From positions 1 to 64,000 of the forward strand of contig NZ_MUNQ01000019.1 in assembly GCF_002001165.1 (NCBI RefSeq): a DNA stretch of 64,000 nt, given 5' to 3'. The stretch is from Rhodanobacter sp. C05. Its GTDB lineage: Bacteria; Pseudomonadota; Gammaproteobacteria; Xanthomonadales; Rhodanobacteraceae. Below are positions 32,093-40,283 of this stretch, in pieces. Position 1 is the stretch's first letter. The number at the start of each line of letters is the position of its first letter. The position numbers were made by a program, and so were the translations under genes. Under the pieces are notes generated by a model. That model had not been told where the DNA came from. It did no database searches and was given only the letters and a program-made list of their open reading frames with translations.

Positions 32093-33042
32093 GCGCGCCC
32101 TCCCTGCGACTGCGCCTGGTCGGCCAATTTCTCCGCCACGCGCAGCACGGCCGAACGCGAACGCGGATTCACCGCGATCTCCGCATCCGACGGGAACTGC
32201 GCCTTGCTGACCGCTGCCAGCCGTGCCGCCATCGCCTGCACCGGCGGACCGCGCCGGCTGTTCTGCACGCGGCCGGAGTGATCGCGGATGAACAGCTTCA
32301 CCGCACGGTCTTCCAGCGAATGGAAACTGATCACCGACAACCGGCCACCCGGCTTGAGCCGTTCCAGCGCAGCATTCAGGCCTTGCTGCAAGGCGTCCAG
32401 CTCGCCGTTCACGCGAATGCGCAGTGCCTGGAAGCTGCGCGTGGCCGGATGCTTGCCCGGTTCGCGGCGACCGACGATGCGTTCGATCAGCGCGGCCAGC
32501 TGGCCGGTGCGGGTGAACGGCGTGGCCGCACGATCTTCGACGATGGCGCGGGCAATGCGCCGGCTATGGCGCTCCTCGCCATACATCCACAGCACGTCGG
32601 CAATCTCGCGCTCATCGGCATGCGCCAGGAAATCCGCAGCGCTATCGCCCTGCGTGGTGTCCATGCGCATGTCCAGCGGCGCATCGGCCATGAAGCTGAA
32701 GCCGCGGGCGGCCTCGTCCAGCTGCGGGGAGGACACGCCCAGATCGAGCAGCACGCCATCCAGACCGTCCGCCGTTTCGTCCCACTCGGCCAGGCTGGAG
32801 AAATTGGCATGCCGGATCGCCACGCGCGGATCGCCAGCGAACTCGGCCTGGGCGGCGGCGATCGCGACGGGATCACGATCCATCAGCAACAGCCGACCGG
32901 CGGGGCCAAGGCGCGACAGTACGGCGCGAGCATGGCCACCGCGTCCGAACGTACCATCGAGATAACGCCCGTCAGACTGCACGGACAGACCCTCCACCGC
33001 TTCACCCAGCATCACCGGGATGTGCCGCCACTGCTCGGCCAT
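32089..33042 (-). CDS. rsmH: 16S rRNA (cytosine1402-N4)-methyltransferase RsmH
   Basis: A 317-residue SAM-dependent methyltransferase that modifies C1402 in the ribosomal P site. The N-terminal [46 protein letters not shown] and [13 protein letters not shown] are all family signatures. The start is ATG 33042 with GGGAG upstream; the partner enzyme for the 2'-O methyl of the same base, RsmI, is encoded at 34252-35079. Confidence 0.96.
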   Translation of the reverse strand: MAEQWRHIPVMLGEAVEGLSVQSDGRYLDGTFGRGGHARAVLSRLGPAGRLLLMDRDPVAIAAAQAEFAGDPRVAIRHANFSSLAEWDETADGLDGVLLDLGVSSPQLDEAARGFSFMADAPLDMRMDTTQGDSAADFLAHADEREIADVLWMYGEERHSRRIARAIVEDRAATPFTRTGQLAALIERIVGRREPGKHPATRSFQALRIRVNGELDALQQGLNAALERLKPGGRLSVISFHSLEDRAVKLFIRDHSGRVQNSRRGPPVQAMAARLAAVSKAQFPSDAEIAVNPRSRSAVLRVAEKLADQAQSQGGRA

Positions 33043-33096
33043 GCCGCACTCCCGCCCCGTCCAACAACGCGATTCCACTGCACCCACCGTTTTCGG

Positions 33097-33543
33097 TTAC
33101 AGGCGCAGAACTGCCATTTCGTCTGTGATGTCGTCTTCGCCGATGCTCTGGCGGATCTTGGCCAGATGGGCCTGCTCGCTCCAAAGCTCGAACTTGTTGC
33201 CCATGCCCAGCAGCACTGCCTTCTTCTCGATGCCCGCCGCCGCACGTTGACTGGCTGGCAACAACACTCGCGCCGCGCCATCAGGCTCGACCACGGCCGC
33301 GGCACCGACCAGCTTCATCTGCATGTCGCGATGCGCCGCCTTGACCTTGGGCAGTGCATTCACCTGATCTCGCACCTGTTCCCATTCGGCATGCGGGAAC
33401 AGCCACAGGCAGCCCGGTTCGAACGGGTTGTAGGTGATCACCAGACGGTTGCCGCACTCGCCCGTCACCAGATCGCGATATGCAGTCGGGATGGCCAGGC
33501 GGCCCTTGTCGTCTACAGTGATGGCGGTTTCGCCCTGGAACAC
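33097..33543 (-). CDS. mraZ: transcriptional regulator MraZ
   Basis: A 148-residue DNA-binding protein with two tandem SpoVT/AbrB-like MraZ domains; [13 protein letters not shown] marks the first and the second carries an equivalent [16 protein letters not shown]. It represses its own operon by binding repeats near the promoter. The start is GTG at 33543 (GTG TTC CAG GGC), with GGAG about 10 nt before; no ATG lies near. First gene of the division and cell-wall operon. Confidence 0.94.
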   Translation of the reverse strand: MFQGETAITVDDKGRLAIPTAYRDLVTGECGNRLVITYNPFEPGCLWLFPHAEWEQVRDQVNALPKVKAAHRDMQMKLVGAAAVVEPDGAARVLLPASQRAAAGIEKKAVLLGMGNKFELWSEQAHLAKIRQSIGEDDITDEMAVLRL

Positions 33544-33553
33544 AGTGTCTAGA

Positions 33554-33588
33554 CTCCACTAAAACCCACGATTTCACACTGGAACCCA
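33554..33588 (-). promoter_or_regulatory. MraZ operator: four 5-nt boxes with 10-bp spacing
   Basis: Read on the minus strand: TGGGT (33588-33584), TGTGA (33578-33574), TGGGT (33568-33564), TGGAG (33558-33554), each separated by exactly 5 nt. MraZ is known to bind TGGGN-type repeats with 5-nt spacers upstream of mraZ. The two outer variants are degenerate. The last box (TGGAG) coincides with the mraZ ribosome site. Confidence 0.75.
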
Positions 33589-33616
33589 CGATAATCTCGC
33601 CCCATGAGACTGTCAA
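33588..33616 (-). promoter_or_regulatory. promoter of the mraZ division/cell-wall operon
   Basis: A perfect -35 box TTGACA (33616-33611) is followed after 17 bp by TATCGT (33593-33588, 4/6 match). The -10 box touches the first MraZ box, so bound MraZ would exclude RNA polymerase. Confidence 0.7.
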
Positions 33617-33816
33617 GGGAAATTCGCTTGAGAATCAAAGAGAAAGGCGAAGTTGTGACGGTATTTCCAGCGCTTTCTCATGAACCTGTGCAAGGTGCTT
33701 GAAAGCAGGGGATTTTTTATTTCGCGACTTGCTGCCCGATGGCGTCAAATCAGGCTTGATTCGATGTTTCAGGCCGGTCCGGGATGAACCGGCGTTCAGT
33801 ACCAGACGCCACACGA

Positions 33817-33847
33817 GCTTCCGGCGCGGACAAGCCGCGCCGGAAGC
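33817..33847 (-). terminator. hairpin downstream of rnpB
   Basis: A 13-bp perfect stem GCTTCCGGCGCGG / CCGCGCCGGAAGC with a 5-nt loop, 11 nt past the mature 3' end of the RNase P RNA. The position suggests the rnpB transcription terminator, although no T-run follows on the minus strand. Confidence 0.55.
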
Positions 33848-33858
33848 ATTCGGGAAGA

Positions 33859-34227
<369 letters not shown>

Positions 34228-34251
34228 GGGAATTGTACTCCACGCGAGGCC

Positions 34252-35079
34252 TCAGCCTTCGTAGAGCAGCTTACGCGGTGCACCGGTGATCGCTGCGGCC
34301 ATCTTCGCCGCCTTCGCCGGCGGCAACTCCTCGCGCAGTATCGCGAAGATACGCTGGCCCTCGGCGAGCTTCGCATCCGTCTCTTCGCCGCGACCGGCGA
34401 CCAGGATCACGCACTCGCCGCGCTGCTGGTCGGGATCGGCCGCGACCCGTGCAGCCAGTTCGGCCAGCGGCTCGCCCAGCACCGTCTCGAACATCTTGGT
34501 CAGCTCGCGCGCCAGCACCGCCTCGCGCGCGGCGCCGAAAACATCGCGCATATCGGCCAGACTCTCTGCCACACGATGCGACGACTCATAGAAGATGAGC
34601 GTGCGCGCATCGCCGGCCAGCTCCTGCAGACGGCTGCGCCGTGCCGCGACCTTCGGCGGCAGGAAACCCTCGAACACGAAGCGGTCGCTGGGCAGTCCCG
34701 CCACCGACAGCGCGGCAATCGCCGCGCAGGCGCCCGGCACGGGAATACAGCGAATGCCGGCGGCACGCGCAGCACGCACCAGGCGAAAACCGGGATCGCT
34801 GATCAGCGGCGTGCCGGCATCAGAAATCAACGCCACCGAGTCGCCACCTTGCAGCCGCCTCACGATCGCGTCCACCGCATCGCGCTCGTTGTGCTCGTGC
34901 AAGGCGATCAGTGGTGTGTCGACGTTGTGATGCACCAGCAAGGGGCGACTGTGGCGAGTGTCCTCGGCGGCAATCACTGCCACCGCACGCAAGGTTTCGA
35001 TGGCACGTGTGGACAAATCGTCGCGGTGGCCGATCGGCGTGGCGACCACCCACAGGCAGCCTGGCTGAACTGATGACAT
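34252..35079 (-). CDS. rsmI: 16S rRNA (cytidine1402-2'-O)-methyltransferase RsmI
   Basis: A 275-residue SAM-dependent methyltransferase of the tetrapyrrole-methylase fold; it completes modification of C1402 begun by RsmH. LWVVATPIGHRDDLSTRA, AEDTRHSRPLL, SDAGTPLISDPGFRLVR and the C-terminal GAPRKLLYEG are typical. The start is ATG 35079 (MSSVQPGC) with CAGGAG 8 nt upstream; a longer frame to 35304 runs through the inverted-repeat element and is not coding. The C-terminal half also shows the common RsmI extension (PPAKAAKMAAAITG). Confidence 0.95.
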   Translation of the reverse strand: MSSVQPGCLWVVATPIGHRDDLSTRAIETLRAVAVIAAEDTRHSRPLLVHHNVDTPLIALHEHNERDAVDAIVRRLQGGDSVALISDAGTPLISDPGFRLVRAARAAGIRCIPVPGACAAIAALSVAGLPSDRFVFEGFLPPKVAARRSRLQELAGDARTLIFYESSHRVAESLADMRDVFGAAREAVLARELTKMFETVLGEPLAELAARVAADPDQQRGECVILVAGRGEETDAKLAEGQRIFAILREELPPAKAAKMAAAITGAPRKLLYEG

Positions 35080-35098
35080 CTGAGAACTCCTGCGCCGT

Positions 35099-35368
35099 AA
35101 GAGGCTGTCTAAAGTCTCCCCGTAGCCCGCGCCGGGAGCTGTTTGCGCGCAGGCCAAGGAAGAACGAGGGAGTGTACGTCGGTACACGACCGAGTGATGA
35201 CGCTGGCATGTGGGCAAACAGACCCGGCCCGAAGGGTTGCCTTTGAGTGGCCGCCATGCGGTAGCGCGCGGCTTGACTTGACGGCCAGTCAGGCGCTGCG
35301 CCACGCACTATCACCTGACGGCCACTCAACGGAAACGCGAGCTGCGGGGAGACTTTAGACAGCCTCTT
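35099..35368. mobile_element. MITE-like element with 24-bp perfect terminal inverted repeats
   Basis: A 270-bp segment between the divergent rsmI and lpoA starts. Its ends are perfect inverted repeats: 35099-35122 (AAGAGGCTGTCTAAAGTC onwards) and 35345-35368. Inside are further palindromes: GTGTAC/GTACAC at 35172-35187 and TGAGTGGCCG (35244-35253) / CGGCCACTCA (35319-35328). No open frame with coding character and no clear target duplication. It fits a non-autonomous miniature inverted-repeat element; whether other copies exist cannot be checked here. Confidence 0.65.
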
Positions 35369-35429
35369 TGCCGGCAATCCGATCGGCTATGATCGCGCAT
35401 TGATGACCATGACGAACAAGGGATCTCCC

Positions 35430-37373
35430 ATGCGCTTCATGCGCCTCTCGCGCACCGCTGCGATCGGACTGGTGTTTTCGCTCGCCCTTGCCGCCTGCGT
35501 ACCGACCAACGTCCAGCGCTCGCCGGCGGAAATCGCCGCTGCACAGAGTGCCGCCGCGCTGGCACAGCAAGGTCAGTTCGACCAGGCCGCGCAGGCGTAT
35601 CTCACGCTGGCCACGCAATCGCCAGGTCACGCCGACAGCTACCGCCTGCTGGCCGCCGAGGCCTGGCGCGAGGAAGGTCAGATCGAACGCGCCGCCCCTA
35701 CCCTGGACAGCATCAAGCGCCAGCGCCTGGGCGGTGACGAGCCGCTGCGCCTCGACCTGTTGCGCGCCGAACTGGCCTTGAGCCGGCACGATGCGCAGAC
35801 CGCGTTGCAGCTCACCACCCAGCCGAATGTCACCGTGCCGGCCGCCATGCAACTGCGCCTGCTGGAACTGCGCGCCCGTGCCATGCAGGCCAGCGGTGAC
35901 AACTGGGGCGCCGCGCGCACCCGCGTGCAGATGGACGACCGGCTGAGCGGCTTCGACCACACCCAGAACCGTCGACAGATCCTGGATCTGCTCGGCAAGG
36001 TGGACGTCGATTCGCTCAAGCAGCGTACCGCCGCGATGAGCCCGGGCGACCGCATGCTGTCGTGGGCCAATGAGGCACTGAGCCGTCGTGGCGTGGTCGT
36101 GGCTCGTCCACAGCCGGAGCTGCAGCAGCCGGTCGGCACCTTGCTGCCGGGCGCCAACGCGAACGTGCGCGAAGGCTACAAGGCGCCCACGCAACTGGCC
36201 CTGCTGCTGCCCAGCGACGGCAACTACGCCGCGGCCAGCACACCGATCCGTGAAGGTTTCTTCGCCGCCTATCTCGATGCCGGCCACAACCATGCACCAC
36301 GTCCGATCGTGCGCGTGTATGACAGCCACGGCACCGCCGATGGCGCCATCAAGGCTTACCAGCAGGCGGTCAGCGACGGCGCCACCCTGGTGGTCGGCCC
36401 GCTGACCCGCGGCGAAGTCTCCGCGGTGTTCGGGCAGGCACAGCTGCCAGTACCGCTGCTCGCACTCAACCATCCGGATGACCGCCAGCTGCCAGCCGGC
36501 GACACCAGCGAATTCGGCCTGTTGCCGGAAACCGAAGGTGCCCAGGCCGCCGACCACATGATCGAGCGTGGGCTGCACCATGCCTACGTACTGGTCTCCA
36601 ACGATGATTTCGCCCAGCGCGCGGCCGGTGCCTTCAAGGCGGAGCTCGCCGCTCGCGGCGGCCAGCTCGACAACATGCTGACCCTGACCAGCTTCACCGA
36701 TGCGGTCAGCGGACTGAATATTCCGCATGCCAGCCCGGCTACAGCTCCCGCAGCCAGTTCCAGCACTGCCAGCAGCGCCGACGTCGCACCGACGGAGACG
36801 GATAACAGCGCCGGCAACGATACGGGCATCTTCATCAGCATGCGGCCGAACCAGGCACGCATGCTGATACCGCAACTGCTGATCGCCAACATCCATTTGC
36901 CGGTGTTCGCCACCTCGCACGTCTATGACGGCAGCGACGACGCAACTGCGAACCGCGACCTCGATGGCGTGGAGTTCTGCGACTCACCATGGCTGTTCAA
37001 CGCCCAGCCGGGCCTGCCCAACCATGACGATATCGCGGCCCAACTGCCGTCCGCCCGCGGCAGCGCCGCACGACTGTTTGCCTTCGGCATGGATGCATGG
37101 AATCTGGTGCCGTACCTCGACTGGCTGCGTACGCATCCGGGCAGTTACATGCCCGGTGCCAGCGGCCAGCTTGCCGCCGACCAGTTTGGCCGCATCCGCC
37201 GCGTGCTGATCTGGGCCAGGTTCCAGGATGGCCTGGCGCGGCCCTTGAGCGGCAGCCTGCAGACGGATGACGTGCCCTCCAGCGCGCCACCCGCCGATAC
37301 CGCACCGGCACCGGCCGGGTCCATGCCGGCAAGTCCGTCGTCGACCGGTCCCAGCTCACCCATGCCGGGCTGA
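35430..37373 (+). CDS. lpoA: LppC/LpoA family outer-membrane lipoprotein, PBP activator
   Basis: A 647-residue lipoprotein. A signal peptide ends in the lipobox LAAC with Cys23 as the acylated residue. The N-terminal region (about 30-270) looks like TPR helices (AAALAQQGQFDQAAQAYLTL), and the C-terminal region is a periplasmic-binding-protein-like domain starting at APTQLALLLPSDGNYAAAS. In E. coli LpoA stimulates PBP1A from the outer membrane. A Ser/Ala/Thr-rich insert (about residues 437-470) and a Pro/Ala/Ser-rich tail are low-complexity additions. ATG 35430 has AGGGA 7 nt upstream and starts the signal peptide; upstream ATGs at 35403 and 35409 remain possible. Confidence 0.9.
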   Translation: MRFMRLSRTAAIGLVFSLALAACVPTNVQRSPAEIAAAQSAAALAQQGQFDQAAQAYLTLATQSPGHADSYRLLAAEAWREEGQIERAAPTLDSIKRQRLGGDEPLRLDLLRAELALSRHDAQTALQLTTQPNVTVPAAMQLRLLELRARAMQASGDNWGAARTRVQMDDRLSGFDHTQNRRQILDLLGKVDVDSLKQRTAAMSPGDRMLSWANEALSRRGVVVARPQPELQQPVGTLLPGANANVREGYKAPTQLALLLPSDGNYAAASTPIREGFFAAYLDAGHNHAPRPIVRVYDSHGTADGAIKAYQQAVSDGATLVVGPLTRGEVSAVFGQAQLPVPLLALNHPDDRQLPAGDTSEFGLLPETEGAQAADHMIERGLHHAYVLVSNDDFAQRAAGAFKAELAARGGQLDNMLTLTSFTDAVSGLNIPHASPATAPAASSSTASSADVAPTETDNSAGNDTGIFISMRPNQARMLIPQLLIANIHLPVFATSHVYDGSDDATANRDLDGVEFCDSPWLFNAQPGLPNHDDIAAQLPSARGSAARLFAFGMDAWNLVPYLDWLRTHPGSYMPGASGQLAADQFGRIRRVLIWARFQDGLARPLSGSLQTDDVPSSAPPADTAPAPAGSMPASPSSTGPSSPMPG

Positions 37374-37729
37374 TGCGCGCCGCCGGCGACCCGTTCGAAG
37401 CGCGCGCCTGCAGCGAACTGGAGCGCGCCGGACTGACCCTGCTGGCACGCAACTACAGCACCCGTCATGGCGAGCTGGATCTGGTGATGCGCGAAGGCGA
37501 TATCGTGGTCTTCGTCGAAGTGCGCTATCGCCGCAGCGCCAGTCACGGCGACGCCGCCAGCTCGGTCACCGCCAGCAAGCAGGCCAGGTTGATCCTCGCT
37601 GCGCAGCACTGGCTGGCCGCACATCCACAGCATGCGCGGAGCACCTGTCGCTTCGACGTGGTCAGCTACGACGGGCCAGCCGACGCCATCCGTCGCGACT
37701 GGCTGCGTGGCGCATTCGAGGCTGGTTGA
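37373..37729 (+). CDS. yraN: UPF0102 (YraN) family endonuclease-like protein
   Basis: A 118-residue protein of the YraN family with a predicted restriction-endonuclease-like fold: E (FEARACSEL), then GELDLVMREGDIVVFVEVRYR giving the D-x(n)-ExK-like core (ExR here). The role is unknown; it is commonly the neighbour of lpoA and rsmI, as here. The start overlaps the lpoA stop (TGATG). Confidence 0.92.
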   Translation: MRAAGDPFEARACSELERAGLTLLARNYSTRHGELDLVMREGDIVVFVEVRYRRSASHGDAASSVTASKQARLILAAQHWLAAHPQHARSTCRFDVVSYDGPADAIRRDWLRGAFEAG

Positions 37730-37753
37730 CCAAACGACCTTCCGCCGAATCTG

Positions 37754-37913
37754 CAGGAGCGCCCAATGGGGATCTCGAAAAACCATCGTCATTCCTGCGA
37801 AAGCAGGAATCCAGCGACTTCAAGCGACTGAATCCCAAGGCACTGGATCCCTGCTTTCGCAGGGATGACGAGCAAAAGCCTGGTTTTTCGAGATTCCCCA
37901 ATGTGAGCTCCTG
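37754..37913. repeat. 160-bp imperfect palindrome (REPIN-like)
   Basis: Nested inverted repeats: outer CAGGAGC...CAATGGGG against its imperfect complement; next GGGGATCTCGAAAAACCA (from 37768) against TGGTTTTTCGAGATTCCCC (to 37899, one-base indel); inner arms TCGTCATTCCTGCGAAAGCA and following against the complement ending in GGGATGACGA, each arm itself a small hairpin. It lies between yraN and the FAD oxidase gene. The inner unit has the look of the dispersed CATTCCTGCGAAAGCAGGAA repeats common in these bacteria. Confidence 0.7.
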
Positions 37914-37982
37914 CGCATGGTCGTGACGGCAGCGAAACCCGTGCACGCCGAAATTCCCCTGCGAGTGGATTACGCTTCACGC

Positions 37983-39353
37983 ATGCCGCTCTCCACCGAA
38001 CTGCTCGCCCGCCTGCACGAAATTTTCCCCGCCAATGCGCTTGCCAGCGGCGAGGCCGAGCGTATCGCCTATTCGTACGACAACTCGCGCCAGCACGCAC
38101 TGCCGGATGCCGTGGCGTTCCCCACCGAACACGCCCAGGTCGAAGCGCTGGTGCAGGCATGTCGCGCACACAGGATGCCCGTGATCGCACGCGGCCGCGG
38201 CAGCAACACCACCGGTGCCACCGTACCGGTGGACGGCGGCGTGGTGGTGAGCTTCGAGCGGATGAACCGGATCCTGCGCATCGACCCGGACAACCGCCTC
38301 GCAGTGGTCGAGCCGGGCGTGTTGAACGGTGATCTGCAACAGGCGCTGCTGCCGCACGGTTTCTTCTGGCCACCCGATCCATCCTCCGCACCCTGGTGCA
38401 GCATCGGTGGCAACCTCGCCTGCAATTCGGCCGGCCCGCGCACGGTGAAGTACGGCAGCCCGCGCGAGAACACACTGGGGTTGCGGGCCGTCTCCGGCAT
38501 CGGCACAGGATTTCGCTGCGGCACCTATACCAGCAAGGGCGCAACCGGCTACGACCTGACCCGATTGCTGATCGGCTCGGAAGGCACGCTGGCATTGATC
38601 ACCGAAGCCACGCTCAAACTCACCCCGAAACCGTCCGCCGTGCGTACCTTGCGTGCCACCTACCGCAACGTCGGTGCGGCCGCCCGTGCGGTGGCGCGGA
38701 TCATGGCGCAGCCGGTGACGCCTTGCGCGCTGGAATTCATCGACGACGTGGCGCTGAAGCTGGCGCACGCGCACGGCGGCGACAGCGTGCCGCTGGCTGG
38801 CGCGATGCTGATGATCGAGGTCGATGGCGAGCCGGACAGCCTGCCATCCTCGGTTGAAGCCGTCTCGCGCGCTGCCCGTGGCGACGGGCTGGAAGAGCTG
38901 CGCCTGGCGGAAACCGCCGAGGAAACCCGCGCGCTATGGTCGGCCCGCAAGGCACTCTCACCAGCGCAGCGCACGATCTCGCCGAACAAGATCAACGAGG
39001 ACGTGGTCGTGCCGGTCAGCCACCTGCCCGAACTGGTCGACGGCATCAAGCAGCTTTCGGCTAAACACGATGTACTGATCGTCACCTTCGGCCATGCCGG
39101 CAACGGCAACCTGCACGTCAACCTCCTGCCTCGCGACGAGGCCGAGCGCACGCGTGCGCATGCCTGCCTCGCCGAGGTGTTCACGCTGGTGATCCGGCTG
39201 GAAGGCACGCTATCGGGCGAGCATGGCATCGGCATGATCAAGCGCGAATTCATGCCGCTGGCGCTATCGCCGAATACACTCGAGCTGATGCGCAACATCA
39301 AGAGCGCGTTCGATCCAGACGGCATCCTCAATCCGGGCAAGCTGCTGCCTTGA
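37983..39353 (+). CDS. FAD-linked oxidase (GlcD / D-lactate dehydrogenase family)
   Basis: A 456-residue flavoprotein of the vanillyl-alcohol-oxidase fold. The PCMH FAD-binding half contains PVIARGRGSNTTGATVPVDG and NLACNSAGPRTVKYG; the C-terminal FAD_oxidase_C half contains TFGHAGNGNLHVNLL and SGEHGIGMIKREFM. Members oxidise 2-hydroxy acids such as D-lactate or glycolate and pass electrons to the quinone pool; the actual substrate is not evident. No iron-sulfur extension. ATG 37983 is preferred over 37917, which lies at the edge of the palindromic repeat. Confidence 0.88.
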   Translation: MPLSTELLARLHEIFPANALASGEAERIAYSYDNSRQHALPDAVAFPTEHAQVEALVQACRAHRMPVIARGRGSNTTGATVPVDGGVVVSFERMNRILRIDPDNRLAVVEPGVLNGDLQQALLPHGFFWPPDPSSAPWCSIGGNLACNSAGPRTVKYGSPRENTLGLRAVSGIGTGFRCGTYTSKGATGYDLTRLLIGSEGTLALITEATLKLTPKPSAVRTLRATYRNVGAAARAVARIMAQPVTPCALEFIDDVALKLAHAHGGDSVPLAGAMLMIEVDGEPDSLPSSVEAVSRAARGDGLEELRLAETAEETRALWSARKALSPAQRTISPNKINEDVVVPVSHLPELVDGIKQLSAKHDVLIVTFGHAGNGNLHVNLLPRDEAERTRAHACLAEVFTLVIRLEGTLSGEHGIGMIKREFMPLALSPNTLELMRNIKSAFDPDGILNPGKLLP

Positions 39354-39417
39354 ATGGCAAGAGACAACGCTTTTGTTCTTGTCATTCCGGCACAGGCCGC
39401 AATGACGGCGATATTCC

Positions 39418-40014
39418 ATGACTGACACTGTGGACAAGCTACTGAGCGAAATCCGCGCCTGCCGGATCTGCGATGTGCACCTGCCGCTGGGTCCACGGCC
39501 CGTGCTGCAGGCTTCGTCGACCGCACGATTACTGATTGTCAGTCAGGCACCGGGACGCAAGGTGCACGACACCGGTATCCCGTTCAACGACGTTAGTGGC
39601 GATCGGTTGCGTACATGGCTGAGCATCGATCGCGACACGTTCTACGATGCCAGTCGCATCGCGATCGTGCCGATGGGCTTCTGCTTCCCCGGTACCAGCC
39701 GTAGTGGCGATCTGCCACCACGGCCGGAATGCGCACCGACCTGGCATCCGCGACTGTTGCCGTTGCTGAAACAGGTCCGGTTGACGCTGGTGATTGGCCA
39801 GTATGCGCAGGGCGGTATCCTCGGTGTGCCGCGCGGCACGCGCCTCACCGACACGGTGCAGGCCTGGCGTGAACATCTCGCGCACGGGCACTTGCCGCTG
39901 CCGCATCCCAGCCCGCGCAACCGGCTGTGGCTGGTGCGCAATCCGTGGTTCGAGACCGAGTTGCTGCCGCTGCTGCGCGAGCGCGTGGCTGCCGTCCTGC
40001 ATGCGGCAGCCTGA
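39418..40014 (+). CDS. uracil-DNA glycosylase family protein
   Basis: A 198-residue protein of the uracil-DNA-glycosylase superfamily. Motif 1 resembles SQAPGRKVHDTGIPFNDVSG (42 onward), and motif 2 is LPHPSPRNRLW with the His-Pro-Ser core. An N-terminal CRIC pair (Cys15, Cys18) recalls the cysteines of iron-sulfur family 4/5 enzymes, but the full four-Cys set is not obvious. It may remove uracil or another lesion base, or have a nucleotide-related role. Starts about 65 bp after the oxidase. Confidence 0.8.
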   Translation: MTDTVDKLLSEIRACRICDVHLPLGPRPVLQASSTARLLIVSQAPGRKVHDTGIPFNDVSGDRLRTWLSIDRDTFYDASRIAIVPMGFCFPGTSRSGDLPPRPECAPTWHPRLLPLLKQVRLTLVIGQYAQGGILGVPRGTRLTDTVQAWREHLAHGHLPLPHPSPRNRLWLVRNPWFETELLPLLRERVAAVLHAAA

Positions 40015-40024
40015 AAGCTCGCCA

Positions 40025-40098
40025 GTAGGAGCACATCCTGTGCGCGATGCTCTTCGCTCGATCGACACCAGGGCGTCGCACACAGGATGCGCTCCTGC
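40025..40098. repeat. REPIN-like inverted repeat
   Basis: Left arm GTAGGAGCACATCCTGTGCG (from 40025) and right arm ending ACAGGATGCGCTCCTGC (to 40098) are complementary at about 20 of 23 positions, with a 28-nt spacer. It starts 10 nt after the uracil-DNA-glycosylase-like stop. The rest of the gap up to 40283 shows no gene. Confidence 0.65.
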
Positions 40099-40283
40099 AA
40101 ATTCGGAAGGCTCGTGAGCGGGACAGCCGACGATTTTCGCAAGCCACTGCTTTTCGCCGGCTCGCGCGGTCGCTGCAGCGCGCCTTGCCGCTTCCCCGCA
40201 GCTTCCTCTAACCTGCCTCGGCTGGTGGCCACGGGGCATTTCCCTCGGCTGCGTCAGGGGACACACATGCCGGATACCTGCCC

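Noticed and set aside
33680-33725. TGCTT-GA-AAGCA hairpin followed by a T-run on the plus strand between mraZ and rnpB.
   Set aside because: No plus-strand gene ends here, and the stem is 5 bp; not called a terminator.
35080-35304. N-terminal extension of rsmI through the inverted-repeat element.
   Set aside because: Family similarity begins at 35079, which has a good ribosome site; the extension is translation of the repeat.
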